A program made the translations under genes and the position numbers. 64,000 nt of DNA from Streptomyces sp. 3214.6 (GTDB lineage Bacteria > Actinomycetota > Actinomycetes > Streptomycetales > Streptomycetaceae): contig NZ_LT670819.1 in NCBI RefSeq assembly GCF_900129855.1, positions 3,534,001-3,598,000 of the forward strand. The letters are read 5' to 3'. The notes beneath the pieces were generated by a model. That model was given only the letters and a program-made list of their open reading frames with translations. It had not been told where the DNA came from and made no database searches. Shown one piece after another: positions 18,901 through 26,395 of this stretch. Position 1 is the first letter of the stretch, and the number at the start of each line of letters is the position of its first letter.

Positions 18901-20306
18901 GTCACCGGTTCGAGCTGAACATGATGGGGCTGTCGACGCTGATCCTGCCCGCGTCGGACGCGGGCGCGGCGGACGTCACACCGGTCGCCGAGGTGCAACT
19001 GGCGCTGCGCGGCACCTTCGTACCCGACGACGGGTTCTTCTCGATCGCCGCCCAGCTCACCCCGAACTCCTATCTGCTGTCCCGGGACTGCAAGTTGACC
19101 GGCGGCTTCGCGTTCAGCACCTGGTTCGCGGGGCCGAACAGCGGTGACTTCGTCCTGAGCGTCGGCGGCTACCACCCGCACTTCACCGTGCCCGCGCACT
19201 ACCCGGTGGTGCCGCGGCTCGGCTTCAACTGGCAGGTGAACTCGCACCTGCAGCTCACCGGCAGCGCCTACTTCGCGCTGACCCCCGCGGCGCTGATGGC
19301 GGGCGGCAGCCTCAGCGCGACCTGGCACGACGGCTCGCTGCAGGCCTGGTTCGACGCGTCGATGGACTTCCTCATCGCGTGGCAGCCGTACCACTACGAG
19401 GCCTCCGCGCACATCTCGGTCGGCGCCTCGTACACGTTCTCGTTCTTCGGCAGCCACACCATCAGCGCCCATGTGGGCGCGGACGTGGAGTTCTGGGGGC
19501 CGGACTTCGGCGGTCGCGCCCATATCGACCTGAGCATCATCTCCTTCACCATTTCCTTCGGCGCCTCGGGCTCCGCCGCGCCCGCCCCCATGCCGTGGGA
19601 CAGGTTCCGGGCGACTCTGCTCCCGCCCGCCGAGGAGATCACCACCGTCGCGCTGGGCGGCGGAGCGCTGGCCCCGGGCGGCGGCACGGATCTCGGTGTG
19701 GTCGATCCGCACGGACTGGTGCTGGTCACCGACTCGGTCATCCCCAGCACGCGCGCGGTGCACGGCCCGGACGGTCAGGACCGGACGCTGCCGACAGGCA
19801 CCGCCGGTACGGCCTTCGGGGTCAGCCCGATGGGCGTGGCGTCCACGACCGCGACACACCGGATCGAGATCACCAAAGACGGCAAGCCGATGGACGACCT
19901 GTTCGCCTTCGAACCCGTCGCCAAGCAACTCCCGTCGGCGCTCTGGGGAAGCGAGTTCGGCGCCTCGCTCAACCGGCCGCAGCTCGTGGGAGAGCTGCTC
20001 ACCGGCTATACGGTACGACCGTCGCCGCCGACGGAGCCGTCCGTCTCGCCCACCCTCCCCAGCGCCGCACTGCAGAGCCTGACCCCCCTGTTCACCGAAC
20101 CGGACGCGATCCGCTGGGCGTCCGCAGAACCGGCCCGCGTCCTCGTGCAGGACGCCGCCGCGATCACCGACGCGCTGCGCGACCCGGCCGTGGCAACGGC
20201 CCGCGCGTCCCTGATCGACGCGGTGCTCGGCAGCGTTTCGATCGACCTCGCCGGATTCGGCACCGACCAGTTCCTGGAGGTCCCGCAGGTGGTCACCCAT
20301 GGCTGA
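15942..20306 (+). CDS. 1454-aa beta-rich giant protein, DUF6603-like
   Basis: From memory this matches the DUF6603 family: the segment AAIRTADFSIGAIGSYLQLP is followed by FVYAFLDKPIGGPAFFFVRG, then GLAAGFGYNRRLIPPAVDRL and EFPLIADVV (about residues 860-930). Nearly the whole chain is alternating polar/apolar beta-strand sequence. A Pro/Thr linker (TQPTTPPTPTTPVPDKS) lies at about 735-750, separating an N-terminal half from the conserved C-terminal half. No signal peptide or transmembrane helix is visible. Such long amphipathic beta proteins could form large tubes, sheets or lipid-binding grooves, but no function is established to my knowledge. It starts in the ATGA overlap with the MBL gene and overlaps the next gene by 8 bp. 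Confidence 0.75.
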   Translation: MTPDEIRTVVRQTGTRIDVAIGALTGVGGLFASFFPDGRFVVDPVTARTQTADGVRVTGTGASGPFTGMALDVTFSAAPGSVHVVVRAAGAADWTFPRAFPALRGSIFDTLRFGSPVLVLDSAATAMTFGGVLVITTPMAPLDLLMPGVTHTLTGKITMVSGREELGFPTTPVPDILLFGPEKLTLDLGLFTLTELRYEITADPVFNYHHIDWSARCSITVTAAVPITVAGTRHDVLIDTRIFGWGDSLLFTGDFRALGDISLADAAGFAGQSALPVPFGLAVTSPVRLTKVSMQVTPAALSIDSISLTLETQEEWTVVPDLLDLQAIDLTFRIDSPLSSPRPSALLTGLFGIGKDGTLEITADTLTGTLGGALREGDGPLSMREVYTDLTGADPSPVPDLSVLKFDFGLTVPTKDQAAVYHAFLELDGEWRLTDSVSLNNVMFSVEHAQDTTFRALAIFVIAGVFLRISATHDPGADGWQFTGDTGPDQQVAIGTLFQEIADRFGTIALPAPIAGLVVENLGMEVSTGTGRLFFTGEALFPLDTAEVDVTLAIDTGQRSLTAALAATVPTAHGPFRPRFDLRFAQQPTASLFTAAYSHAAGDPVPALKDLVAALLPSAAAFVPDGLTVDLKDAFLAVDGPKYLFGADLALTVDLSHLPVVGDHLGAGDMGFDPLRLVAASAALAAAEVTAVNGMLPDRVAKLPDGDLSAGFLISGLLKLGTLEKPLVLPVAGTQPTTPPTPTTPVPDKSTQSADSALWYKVQRSFGPIHIQRVGVRYDHPPGQGAELAVLLDASISAAGLTLTLTGLEAGVALSDPAAMPSFGLAGLDLAYASGPVEIGGSFLKNTVEFEGATYPAYGGAATIRTADFSIGAIGSYLQLPQGPSLFVYAFLDKPIGGPAFFFVRGLAAGFGYNRRLIPPAVDRLAEFPLIADVVGGSSPATDVGGQLQRLNDSLPPSPGDVFLMFGIRFTSFEMVDSFLLLSAGFGHRFELNMMGLSTLILPASDAGAADVTPVAEVQLALRGTFVPDDGFFSIAAQLTPNSYLLSRDCKLTGGFAFSTWFAGPNSGDFVLSVGGYHPHFTVPAHYPVVPRLGFNWQVNSHLQLTGSAYFALTPAALMAGGSLSATWHDGSLQAWFDASMDFLIAWQPYHYEASAHISVGASYTFSFFGSHTISAHVGADVEFWGPDFGGRAHIDLSIISFTISFGASGSAAPAPMPWDRFRATLLPPAEEITTVALGGGALAPGGGTDLGVVDPHGLVLVTDSVIPSTRAVHGPDGQDRTLPTGTAGTAFGVSPMGVASTTATHRIEITKDGKPMDDLFAFEPVAKQLPSALWGSEFGASLNRPQLVGELLTGYTVRPSPPTEPSVSPTLPSAALQSLTPLFTEPDAIRWASAEPARVLVQDAAAITDALRDPAVATARASLIDAVLGSVSIDLAGFGTDQFLEVPQVVTHG

Positions 20307-22071
20307 CACCATCACGTTCGTCGATCACTCCAAGCCGGTCCTGCCGCCCGGACAGTACGAGATCACCACCACCCAGACGATCACCGAAAGCCCGGAACCG
20401 TTCGCGGCGACCCGCCAGTTCACCGTCAGCGCGGACAGGTTCTCGCTTCCGGCGGCCCGGGTGACCGCGGTCTTCCCACCGGACGGCAGCCTCGGCGACC
20501 ATCACAACGTCCTGCCGCACGTCATGCTGGACCGCCCGACACTGCCCTGGGAACGCTCGCCCGGCGTCGAAGGCCCTTGGCTTGCGCTGCTCCTGTTCAA
20601 CCAGTCCCAGCGGCCCGACCCGAAGTCCGTCCGGCTCGCCGACCTTGCCGTCGGGCCGGCGTACTTCCCCGCCACCCCTCTGGAGGCACACCAGTCACCC
20701 GAGGACCAGGCCACCGTCATCGACGTACCCAGAGACATGCTGGAGGAGATCCTCCCCTCGGCGGCGGAACTGCCGTACCTGGCGCACCTTCGGCGGACCG
20801 AGGGGGCCCCGGACGTCGCGGTGGTCCTGGGGAACAGGCTGCCCCCGGCGAACGAGTCGAGCACCGTACACCTGGTGTCGCTGGAAGGCCGGTACGGCGC
20901 CGACGGGTTCGACCTGGGCCCCGACGCACCCGGCTCATTCGTACGCCTGGTCAGCCTTGCCTCCTGGCGGTTCGCCTGCGTGGCCGAGAACCAGAACTTC
21001 GCCACCCTCGTCCGTGACCTGGCCCAGCACGGCAGCCCCCTGCGTCTGCCCGACAGCGGCAACGCCGCCGCGGACGACCTGCTGCGCCAGGGCCAGATCC
21101 CCGTACGGCACACCCTGCGGCAGGGCGGCACGACGGTGTCGTGGTACCGAGGCCCCCTGACAACGGGCCCGGTGGCAGTGACTCCCCTCCAGACAACCCG
21201 CAACTCGGACCGCCTACTGCGCTTCCACCCGGACATCGGCATGTTCGAGACCGGTTACGCCGCCGCCTGGGAGTTGGGCAGGCTGCTGGCACTGCAGAGC
21301 ACCGACTACGCCACCGCGCTGTACGACTGGAAACGCCGCCGCAGCCAGAAACGACTCCGGGCAACCCTGGAACCCACCACGGGCTACCCACTCGACGTCC
21401 CCGACATCGACGACGCACTCCCCGACACCGTACGTACCTGGCTGACGGGACTGGCGGGCCTGTCCGGCGTCCCTCTGATGTACCTCGTCCCCGACGAGCG
21501 GCTGCTGCCGGTGGAAAGCATCCGTTTCATCAGCCTCGACCAGCAGTGGATACGCCATCTCCTGGACGGCGCCTTCAGCATCGGCCGCCTCACCGCGGCG
21601 GACGCCGAACTGGACCGGTCGGGCCCACCGATAGCCATGGCAAAGACGGTGACCGGAGCCCTGATCAGATCCGGCGTCGTGTCGGGCTACCCCGGCCTGG
21701 TCATCGAGGCGTTCGGCAAGAATCACGACGTTCCGCTGGAGCAGATCAGCACCACCCGCCTGACCCCCGACGTCATGCTCTGCCTCTTCGCCGGCACACT
21801 GACCCGCCTCGACGTCCGACAACGGCCCGAGGCAGTGCACTTCGCGGTGGAACTCCCCGACGACGGCCGATTCGGCAAGTCCCTGCGCGACCCCGACGGA
21901 ACCAGTGGCCCAGCCCTGACACCCCTCCCCCTGGGCCCGGGCGGCCGACTGCCCATCGGCGATCTCGCCGACAGCATCGCCGCAACCATGAAACGCGGCA
22001 GGATCGGCTCCGGCGATTTCGCCCGCCAGATGATCGAGACGGCCGAGCGGGTGAGCTTTCTGAGCTCCTGA
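20299..22071 (+). CDS. Uncharacterised 590-aa cassette protein
   Basis: I do not recognise the family. The N-terminus is beta-rich (ITFVDHSKPVLPPGQYEITT), followed by motifs WLALLLFNQSQ, DVPRDMLEEILPS, LVSLASWRFACVAENQNFATLV, and a helical C-terminal half with GYAAAWELGRLLALQSTDYA and IRFISLDQQWIRHLLDGAFSIGR. No signal peptide or membrane segment is present. Its start lies 8 bp inside the preceding giant gene, so the two are almost certainly co-translated and their products may form a complex. A part in assembly or export of the giant protein is speculation. Confidence 0.8.
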   Translation: MADTITFVDHSKPVLPPGQYEITTTQTITESPEPFAATRQFTVSADRFSLPAARVTAVFPPDGSLGDHHNVLPHVMLDRPTLPWERSPGVEGPWLALLLFNQSQRPDPKSVRLADLAVGPAYFPATPLEAHQSPEDQATVIDVPRDMLEEILPSAAELPYLAHLRRTEGAPDVAVVLGNRLPPANESSTVHLVSLEGRYGADGFDLGPDAPGSFVRLVSLASWRFACVAENQNFATLVRDLAQHGSPLRLPDSGNAAADDLLRQGQIPVRHTLRQGGTTVSWYRGPLTTGPVAVTPLQTTRNSDRLLRFHPDIGMFETGYAAAWELGRLLALQSTDYATALYDWKRRRSQKRLRATLEPTTGYPLDVPDIDDALPDTVRTWLTGLAGLSGVPLMYLVPDERLLPVESIRFISLDQQWIRHLLDGAFSIGRLTAADAELDRSGPPIAMAKTVTGALIRSGVVSGYPGLVIEAFGKNHDVPLEQISTTRLTPDVMLCLFAGTLTRLDVRQRPEAVHFAVELPDDGRFGKSLRDPDGTSGPALTPLPLGPGGRLPIGDLADSIAATMKRGRIGSGDFARQMIETAERVSFLSS

Positions 22072-22164
22072 CCGATCCCGCGACCGCGCCCCGCGCTCTC
22101 GCTTGATTCACGTCCCCCGCACGAGCGGGAAGACCTCCTCGAACTCCGAGAACGGAACTCCGAC

Positions 22165-23553
22165 ATGACCACCTTCCACGTCGCGGTCGACCACCTGGAT
22201 CCCGACACCCACGACATCACCACCACCTATCTGGGTACCGTCGACCAGGCGCACGTCGACCGGGTACGCGCCATCGCCGCCCTTCCGGGCTCCGAGCGCC
22301 ATGTCAACGAAGACCCCCGGCACGAGGGCGCCTTCATGGTCCTGCGCGACGACGGCGACCTGGACGTCTACGAGCCCACCAGCCCGGCCGAGCCCACCAG
22401 CCCGGCCGAACACGCAGCACCCGAGCGCGACGCGCTGCCGGAGGCCCACGACGAGACCGGCGACCGGCTCGCAGGGTTCCTGAGCAGCGACAGCCGCACC
22501 CTGGTCGGGGCGCCGCACGGCGCCTCGGGCCCGGCGTACATCGACGGCGTGACCCGGTTCGGCGACCAGCGCATCGGAGGAGCGATGGACACCCCGCTCG
22601 AGCCGCCGCGGGCCGTGTGGCACACCACCGAGTCCCCGGCCGGCGCCGGCTACTTCACCTCCGTGGCCGCCTACCTGATCCGTGCCGGGGTGGAACCGCA
22701 GGTGATCTACTGCCCTGTCACCGACCGCCTGGGCCAGTTCGGGCCCCTGAACCTGTCCTCGAGAGCGCTGAAGAACGACGGCACGCAGCGCACGAACCGA
22801 ACCGGCAAGGTCTGCATCCAGATCGAGGTGCTGGGACGTGCCGCCTCTCCGTGGACCAAGGGTTTCGACCCGAAGGCGAAGCCGAACTTCCAGAGGCTGC
22901 TCACCGCGATACGCGCGCACGGCATCCCGGACGTGTGGCCCGTCGGGGCCCCGCCGGCCACCGCGGCCGCCGCGACGGAGCGTCCCAGAGTCACCTGGGA
23001 GAACAAGGGCGGCCACTACGGGCACTCCCAGATCCCCGGCCAGGACCACTGGGACCCCGGGGCCATCGACACCGAGATCGTGCCCGGCAGGCCCCGCCCC
23101 GCCGACGGGGGAACCGCTCCGGACGCCGGTTCCGGTACCTACACCGTGAAGGCGGGCGACACCCTGACATCCATCGCGGCCGCACACGGGACCACGGTGG
23201 CTGTTCTCCTGTCCCTCAACGGCATCAAGGACGCCGACGAGATCTCCGTGGGGCAGAAACTGCGACTGCCGGCGGCCGGCCCGGCGAAGCCGCCGGCACC
23301 GCGGTACGAGCCGTTTCCCGGGACGGCGTTCTTCCGTGCCGGCCACCGCAGCCCCCTCGTCACCGCCCTCGGAAAGCGCCTGGTGGAGCTCGGCTTCGGC
23401 AAGCACTACACCTCCGGTCCCGGACCCGAATGGACGGAGGCGGACCGGCTCAACGTCGCTGACTTCCAGCGCTCCCGGCCCGAACTGGCGGGCGACGCGG
23501 ACGGGATCCCGGGCCCCAAGACGTGGGCCGCGCTGAACATCCCGAAGCTCTGA
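22165..23553 (+). CDS. Amidase-like, LysM and peptidoglycan-binding protein without signal peptide (endolysin-like)
   Basis: 462 aa. An N-terminal region of about 75 residues is followed by an acidic EPTSPAEPTSPAE linker. An amidase-2/PGRP-like domain at about 130-310 has VWHTTES, CIQIEVLG and GHSQIPGQDHWDPG. A LysM domain at about 328-372 reads TYTVKAGDTLTSIAAAHGTT. A C-terminal peptidoglycan-binding domain shows the actinobacterial pattern GPGPEWTEADRLNVADFQRS to PGPKTWAALNI. There is no secretion signal, as in phage endolysins, so it would need lysis or a dedicated exporter. It lies 93 bp after the 590-aa gene on the same strand and probably completes the cassette. Confidence 0.85.
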   Translation: MTTFHVAVDHLDPDTHDITTTYLGTVDQAHVDRVRAIAALPGSERHVNEDPRHEGAFMVLRDDGDLDVYEPTSPAEPTSPAEHAAPERDALPEAHDETGDRLAGFLSSDSRTLVGAPHGASGPAYIDGVTRFGDQRIGGAMDTPLEPPRAVWHTTESPAGAGYFTSVAAYLIRAGVEPQVIYCPVTDRLGQFGPLNLSSRALKNDGTQRTNRTGKVCIQIEVLGRAASPWTKGFDPKAKPNFQRLLTAIRAHGIPDVWPVGAPPATAAAATERPRVTWENKGGHYGHSQIPGQDHWDPGAIDTEIVPGRPRPADGGTAPDAGSGTYTVKAGDTLTSIAAAHGTTVAVLLSLNGIKDADEISVGQKLRLPAAGPAKPPAPRYEPFPGTAFFRAGHRSPLVTALGKRLVELGFGKHYTSGPGPEWTEADRLNVADFQRSRPELAGDADGIPGPKTWAALNIPKL

Positions 23554-23560
23554 AGCACGC

Positions 23561-23704
23561 TCAGCCCGAGACACCCACGATGCCCGCCGCGGCACCGGGC
23601 GCGACGCTCAGGCTGACGCCGTTGACGGACAGGTCGTCGACGTGCTCCTGGCGGTGGCGGCCGACGTGGCGCGGCGGCCGGCGTGGCATCTCGTGGTTCG
23701 TCAT
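23561..23704 (-). CDS. Possible 47-aa peptide (uncertain)
   Basis: A minus-strand reading frame from ATG 23704 gives MTNHEMPRRPPRHVGRHRQE, then HVDDLSVNGVSLSVAPGAAA and GIVGVSG. A basic leader-like half and a hydrophobic Gly/Val/Ser-rich tail are suggestive of a small secreted or precursor peptide. No good ribosome site is seen, and no modification enzyme is adjacent. It is opposite to the seven-gene cassette and convergent with its end. It may simply be non-coding. Confidence 0.25.
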   Translation of the reverse strand: MTNHEMPRRPPRHVGRHRQEHVDDLSVNGVSLSVAPGAAAGIVGVSG

Positions 23705-23737
23705 GGGCGCAGCGCCGGGGGGCCGGGTCTGTGGACA

Positions 23738-24213
23738 GCGCTCGCGCAGTACGTCGCCCGCCGTCTGGTCCGCTTCGCGAACGAGGACATCGGCATGGCC
23801 GACCCGCACGCCGTCCAGCAGACCCTCGCCGCCTGGGACGTGTACGAGCGGCTCGGCACCCCCGAGGGCGAGTTGGCGATCGCCCAGGCCGTCGTCTACC
23901 TCGCCACCGCCCCCAAGTCCACCGCCGTCTACCACGGCTTCAACACCGCACACCGATCCGCCCGCCAGACCGGCTCGCTCATGCCGCCCGCCCACATCCT
24001 CAACGCCCCGACCCGGCTGATGAAGAACCTCGGCTACAGCAAGGACTACCAATACGACCCGGACACGGCCGCAGGCTTCTCCGGCGCCAACTACTTCCCC
24101 GACGGCATGGACCGCGAGACGTACTCCAGCCCACCCGCAACGGCTACGAAGCCCAGATCAGCGAACGCCTGCGCCACTGGGCCGCTCTGCGTGACCGCCG
24201 ACAACGCGGCTGA
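23738..24213 (+). pseudogene. rarA (replication-associated recombination ATPase) C-terminal remnant, frameshifted
   Basis: From ARRLVRFANEDIGMADPHA through GELAIAQAVVYLATAPKSTA to SLMPPAHILNAPTRLMKNLG and ANYFPDGMDRETY, the translation matches the C-terminal half of RarA/MgsA. At about 24125 the frame breaks. The expected YYSPTRNGYEAQISERLRHW continues in the +1-shifted frame and ends at 24213, consistent with loss of one C in the CCC run. The AAA ATPase half is missing altogether. This is a dead fragment, more like the proteobacterial-type RarA than the usual actinobacterial one, left by an old rearrangement or transfer. Confidence 0.8.
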
Positions 24214-24255
24214 CGGGCCGACAGTAGGGCGAGTTGTCCGTCAAGTGCACTCACC

Positions 24256-24289
24256 GAAGGGGTCGGACTCGACAGAGTCCGACCCCTTC
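24256..24289. terminator. Strong hairpin terminator
   Basis: A perfect 15-bp inverted repeat (arms 24256-24270 and 24275-24289, loop GACA) follows the rarA remnant and closes the left-hand cassette before the kinase gene, which is convergent. It could be bidirectional. No gene was recognised in the remaining 24290-24721, where only short frames and a small ACGT hairpin at about 24307-24319 occur. Confidence 0.8.
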
Positions 24290-24721
24290 TGACCTGCATG
24301 TTTCCCACGTCATCAACGTGGTGTTATTTATCCGCTCAGACGTTGAAGCGGAACGTCGACGACTCATTAGTCAGCTGCAAGAACGCCGCATCCTGGCAGC
24401 GGATCCAGCGAGGATCCAGCAATCGTCCTGGCAAGGGCCACCGTGATCGCATGCGCCCATCGGGCCGGTCACGGCGCACGGTCCGAGCCCATCTGCGTCG
24501 CGCTGACACGACCTCCCACGTCTCGCTTTCCACGACGCGCGTGGCCGTGAGGCTGTGCGCGCGAAGGGGCATGAGCGCCGGCCCAAGGCCGAATCGATCA
24601 AGCTGGAGTCGGTTCGAGCCGGTCGACGCCCTTGGCCAAGTGCGCGTCCGGAATCCCCGGCCAAAGGCAGAGAGGGCCTGACAGTCGGCGGGTCTGCTCT
24701 GCCCCGGACTCGGGCGGCTGC

Positions 24722-26323
24722 TCAGATTTCGCCCTTCTGGTAGCCCTTCAGCCGATCAATCTGCTTATCGAGGTTGCGTACCTGGGTTGAGTTGGCCCCG
24801 ACAGAGACGACCAGGAGGCGGCGAACCATTTCGAGCTCCACCCGCGCTTCACCATGGTGTCCAGAGGCAGCGAGCATCTGAGCGATGAGGTAGCGCGACT
24901 CGCGGATTTGGTCCGCGGTGTCGTTGCTCGCCGAGACAACAGCGTTCTGTACGTAGAAGCGGAGTTGGGGCAGGGCTTTGCCTGGGTTTCCGATCTCGGC
25001 GTAAGCATGTCCGGCGTGGTACGAACAGTCGAGGACGAACGAGTCGGTCGCAGGCAGATGCTTGCGGTAGTCGCGGCCGACGACTTCGAAGAGCGCCGCG
25101 GCACGGGTGTACTCGCCAGCGTAGAAATGTGCGGCAGCGAGGAAGTGACGCAGGCGCAGGTCCAGGAACGGGTCGTGAGCGGCGCGGGCGACACCGTCCT
25201 CGAGAAGCCGGATGGCCTCAGAGGGGTGATCGTTGTCCAGCAGTACCCGGACGTTGGCCTGCAGTTCTTCGGCCTCAGCGTCGGTGAGCTTTCCTCGATT
25301 GGTGGGCTGCTCCCGCTGCTTGGCCGGGGTCAGGAGGGGGCGGCGGAAGGGGCGCGTCGGGTCTCGGCTCTCGTCGCCGCCCGTCTTCGTATCGTTCGGA
25401 GCTGATGCCAGGGGGAGAAGGACCTCGTAGACCTCCTCTGCGGAGGGCCGCTCCTGCGGGTCCTTCGCGAGCATCGACGACAGCAGTGAGTCAAGAGCGA
25501 TCGGGATTTCTGCTCGTCGGCCCTGGACCGAGGGGGCGGGCGTCTGCAGGTGGTGGGCCCGCAGGGGCATGCTGTCGGTCCCATGGAACGGCACGTCGCC
25601 AGTCAGCAGTTCGCAGAGCAGACAGCCGAGTGAGTAGATGTCCGAGGCAAAGGTCACCACCTTGCCGAGGCACTGTTCCGGAGACATATAGGGCGGGGTT
25701 CCGACCGTCTTGTCAATCTGGGTCAGCCGCGGCAGCGCGCCCGCACCGCGCAGGATGGCGATGCCGAAATCGAGGACCTTCACTAGGCCGCCGTTGACGA
25801 GCATCACGTTGGACGGCTTGATGTCTCGGTGGACGATGTCGACCCGGTGCACGTCGGCCAGCACCGCCGCGATCTGCGCCGCGATCGACGCCGCCCACGC
25901 CACGCTCGGCGCCGCGTCGCCGTAATCCGTACGGTCGAGCACCGCCTCCAGCGTCGAGCCACGCAGAAGCTGCATGACGAGCCACAGCTGCGAACTGCCG
26001 TCGGGGGCGGTCTCGACGCCCGTGTCGTAGACCGCCGGAATCCCGGGATGCTCCAACTGCGCGGAAGTACGGATCTCGCGCAGGAACCGCTTGCGGTCGC
26101 GCTCCAGACCGTCGAGGATCTCCACCGCCTCCGGGCTGTCCGGTGCGGCCGGGATCGCTGCCGTCGACGAGGGGCGAAGCACCTTGATCGCGACGCGTCG
26201 GTCCAGACGCTCGTCGTAACCGTGGAAGACCTCGCTCATGCCGCCGCGGCCGATCGAACCGTCCACCCGGTAGCGTCCTGCGAGCAGCGGTCTCTCGGCC
26301 GACTGTTCCGTACTGTCCGTCAC
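24722..26323 (-). CDS. Soluble Ser/Thr protein kinase with C-terminal TPR-like region, linked to the type I R-M operon
   Basis: 533 aa. A Hanks-type kinase domain occupies about 16-285: glycine loop GRGGMS 25-30, catalytic K47 in VAIKVLR, HRD at 165-167, DFG at 185-187, and GTPPYMSPEQ. All catalytic residues are intact. There is no transmembrane helix and no PASTA domain, unlike typical PknB. Residues about 350-530 are helical with repeated Ala/Tyr/Leu patterns like TPRs. Translation starts at GTG 26323. It lies 72 bp downstream of hsdR on the same strand and is probably the last gene of that operon. The position suggests it modulates or executes a defence response; substrate unknown. Confidence 0.88.
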   Translation of the reverse strand: MTDSTEQSAERPLLAGRYRVDGSIGRGGMSEVFHGYDERLDRRVAIKVLRPSSTAAIPAAPDSPEAVEILDGLERDRKRFLREIRTSAQLEHPGIPAVYDTGVETAPDGSSQLWLVMQLLRGSTLEAVLDRTDYGDAAPSVAWAASIAAQIAAVLADVHRVDIVHRDIKPSNVMLVNGGLVKVLDFGIAILRGAGALPRLTQIDKTVGTPPYMSPEQCLGKVVTFASDIYSLGCLLCELLTGDVPFHGTDSMPLRAHHLQTPAPSVQGRRAEIPIALDSLLSSMLAKDPQERPSAEEVYEVLLPLASAPNDTKTGGDESRDPTRPFRRPLLTPAKQREQPTNRGKLTDAEAEELQANVRVLLDNDHPSEAIRLLEDGVARAAHDPFLDLRLRHFLAAAHFYAGEYTRAAALFEVVGRDYRKHLPATDSFVLDCSYHAGHAYAEIGNPGKALPQLRFYVQNAVVSASNDTADQIRESRYLIAQMLAASGHHGEARVELEMVRRLLVVSVGANSTQVRNLDKQIDRLKGYQKGEI

Positions 26324-26395
26324 GCCCCACCACTCCTGCCCAGAGATCTCGGAGCCTACGGCTCCGCCCGCCCCACCGCCTGTCGCTTACAGCGA

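Noticed and set aside
16728-20315. 1195-aa minus-strand frame opposite the DUF6603-like gene
   Set aside because: Shadow frame with no ribosome site or motif; it spans two plus-strand genes that overlap each other.
8350-23553. Assignment of the cassette as a classical contractile injection system or prophage
   Set aside because: No sheath, tube, spike, AAA ATPase, capsid, terminase or portal protein was recognised; only fibre-like and lysin-like elements are present.
24722-26323. Kinase as PglW of a Pgl/BREX system
   Set aside because: It is much shorter than PglW, and no PglX, PglZ or Brx partner is nearby.
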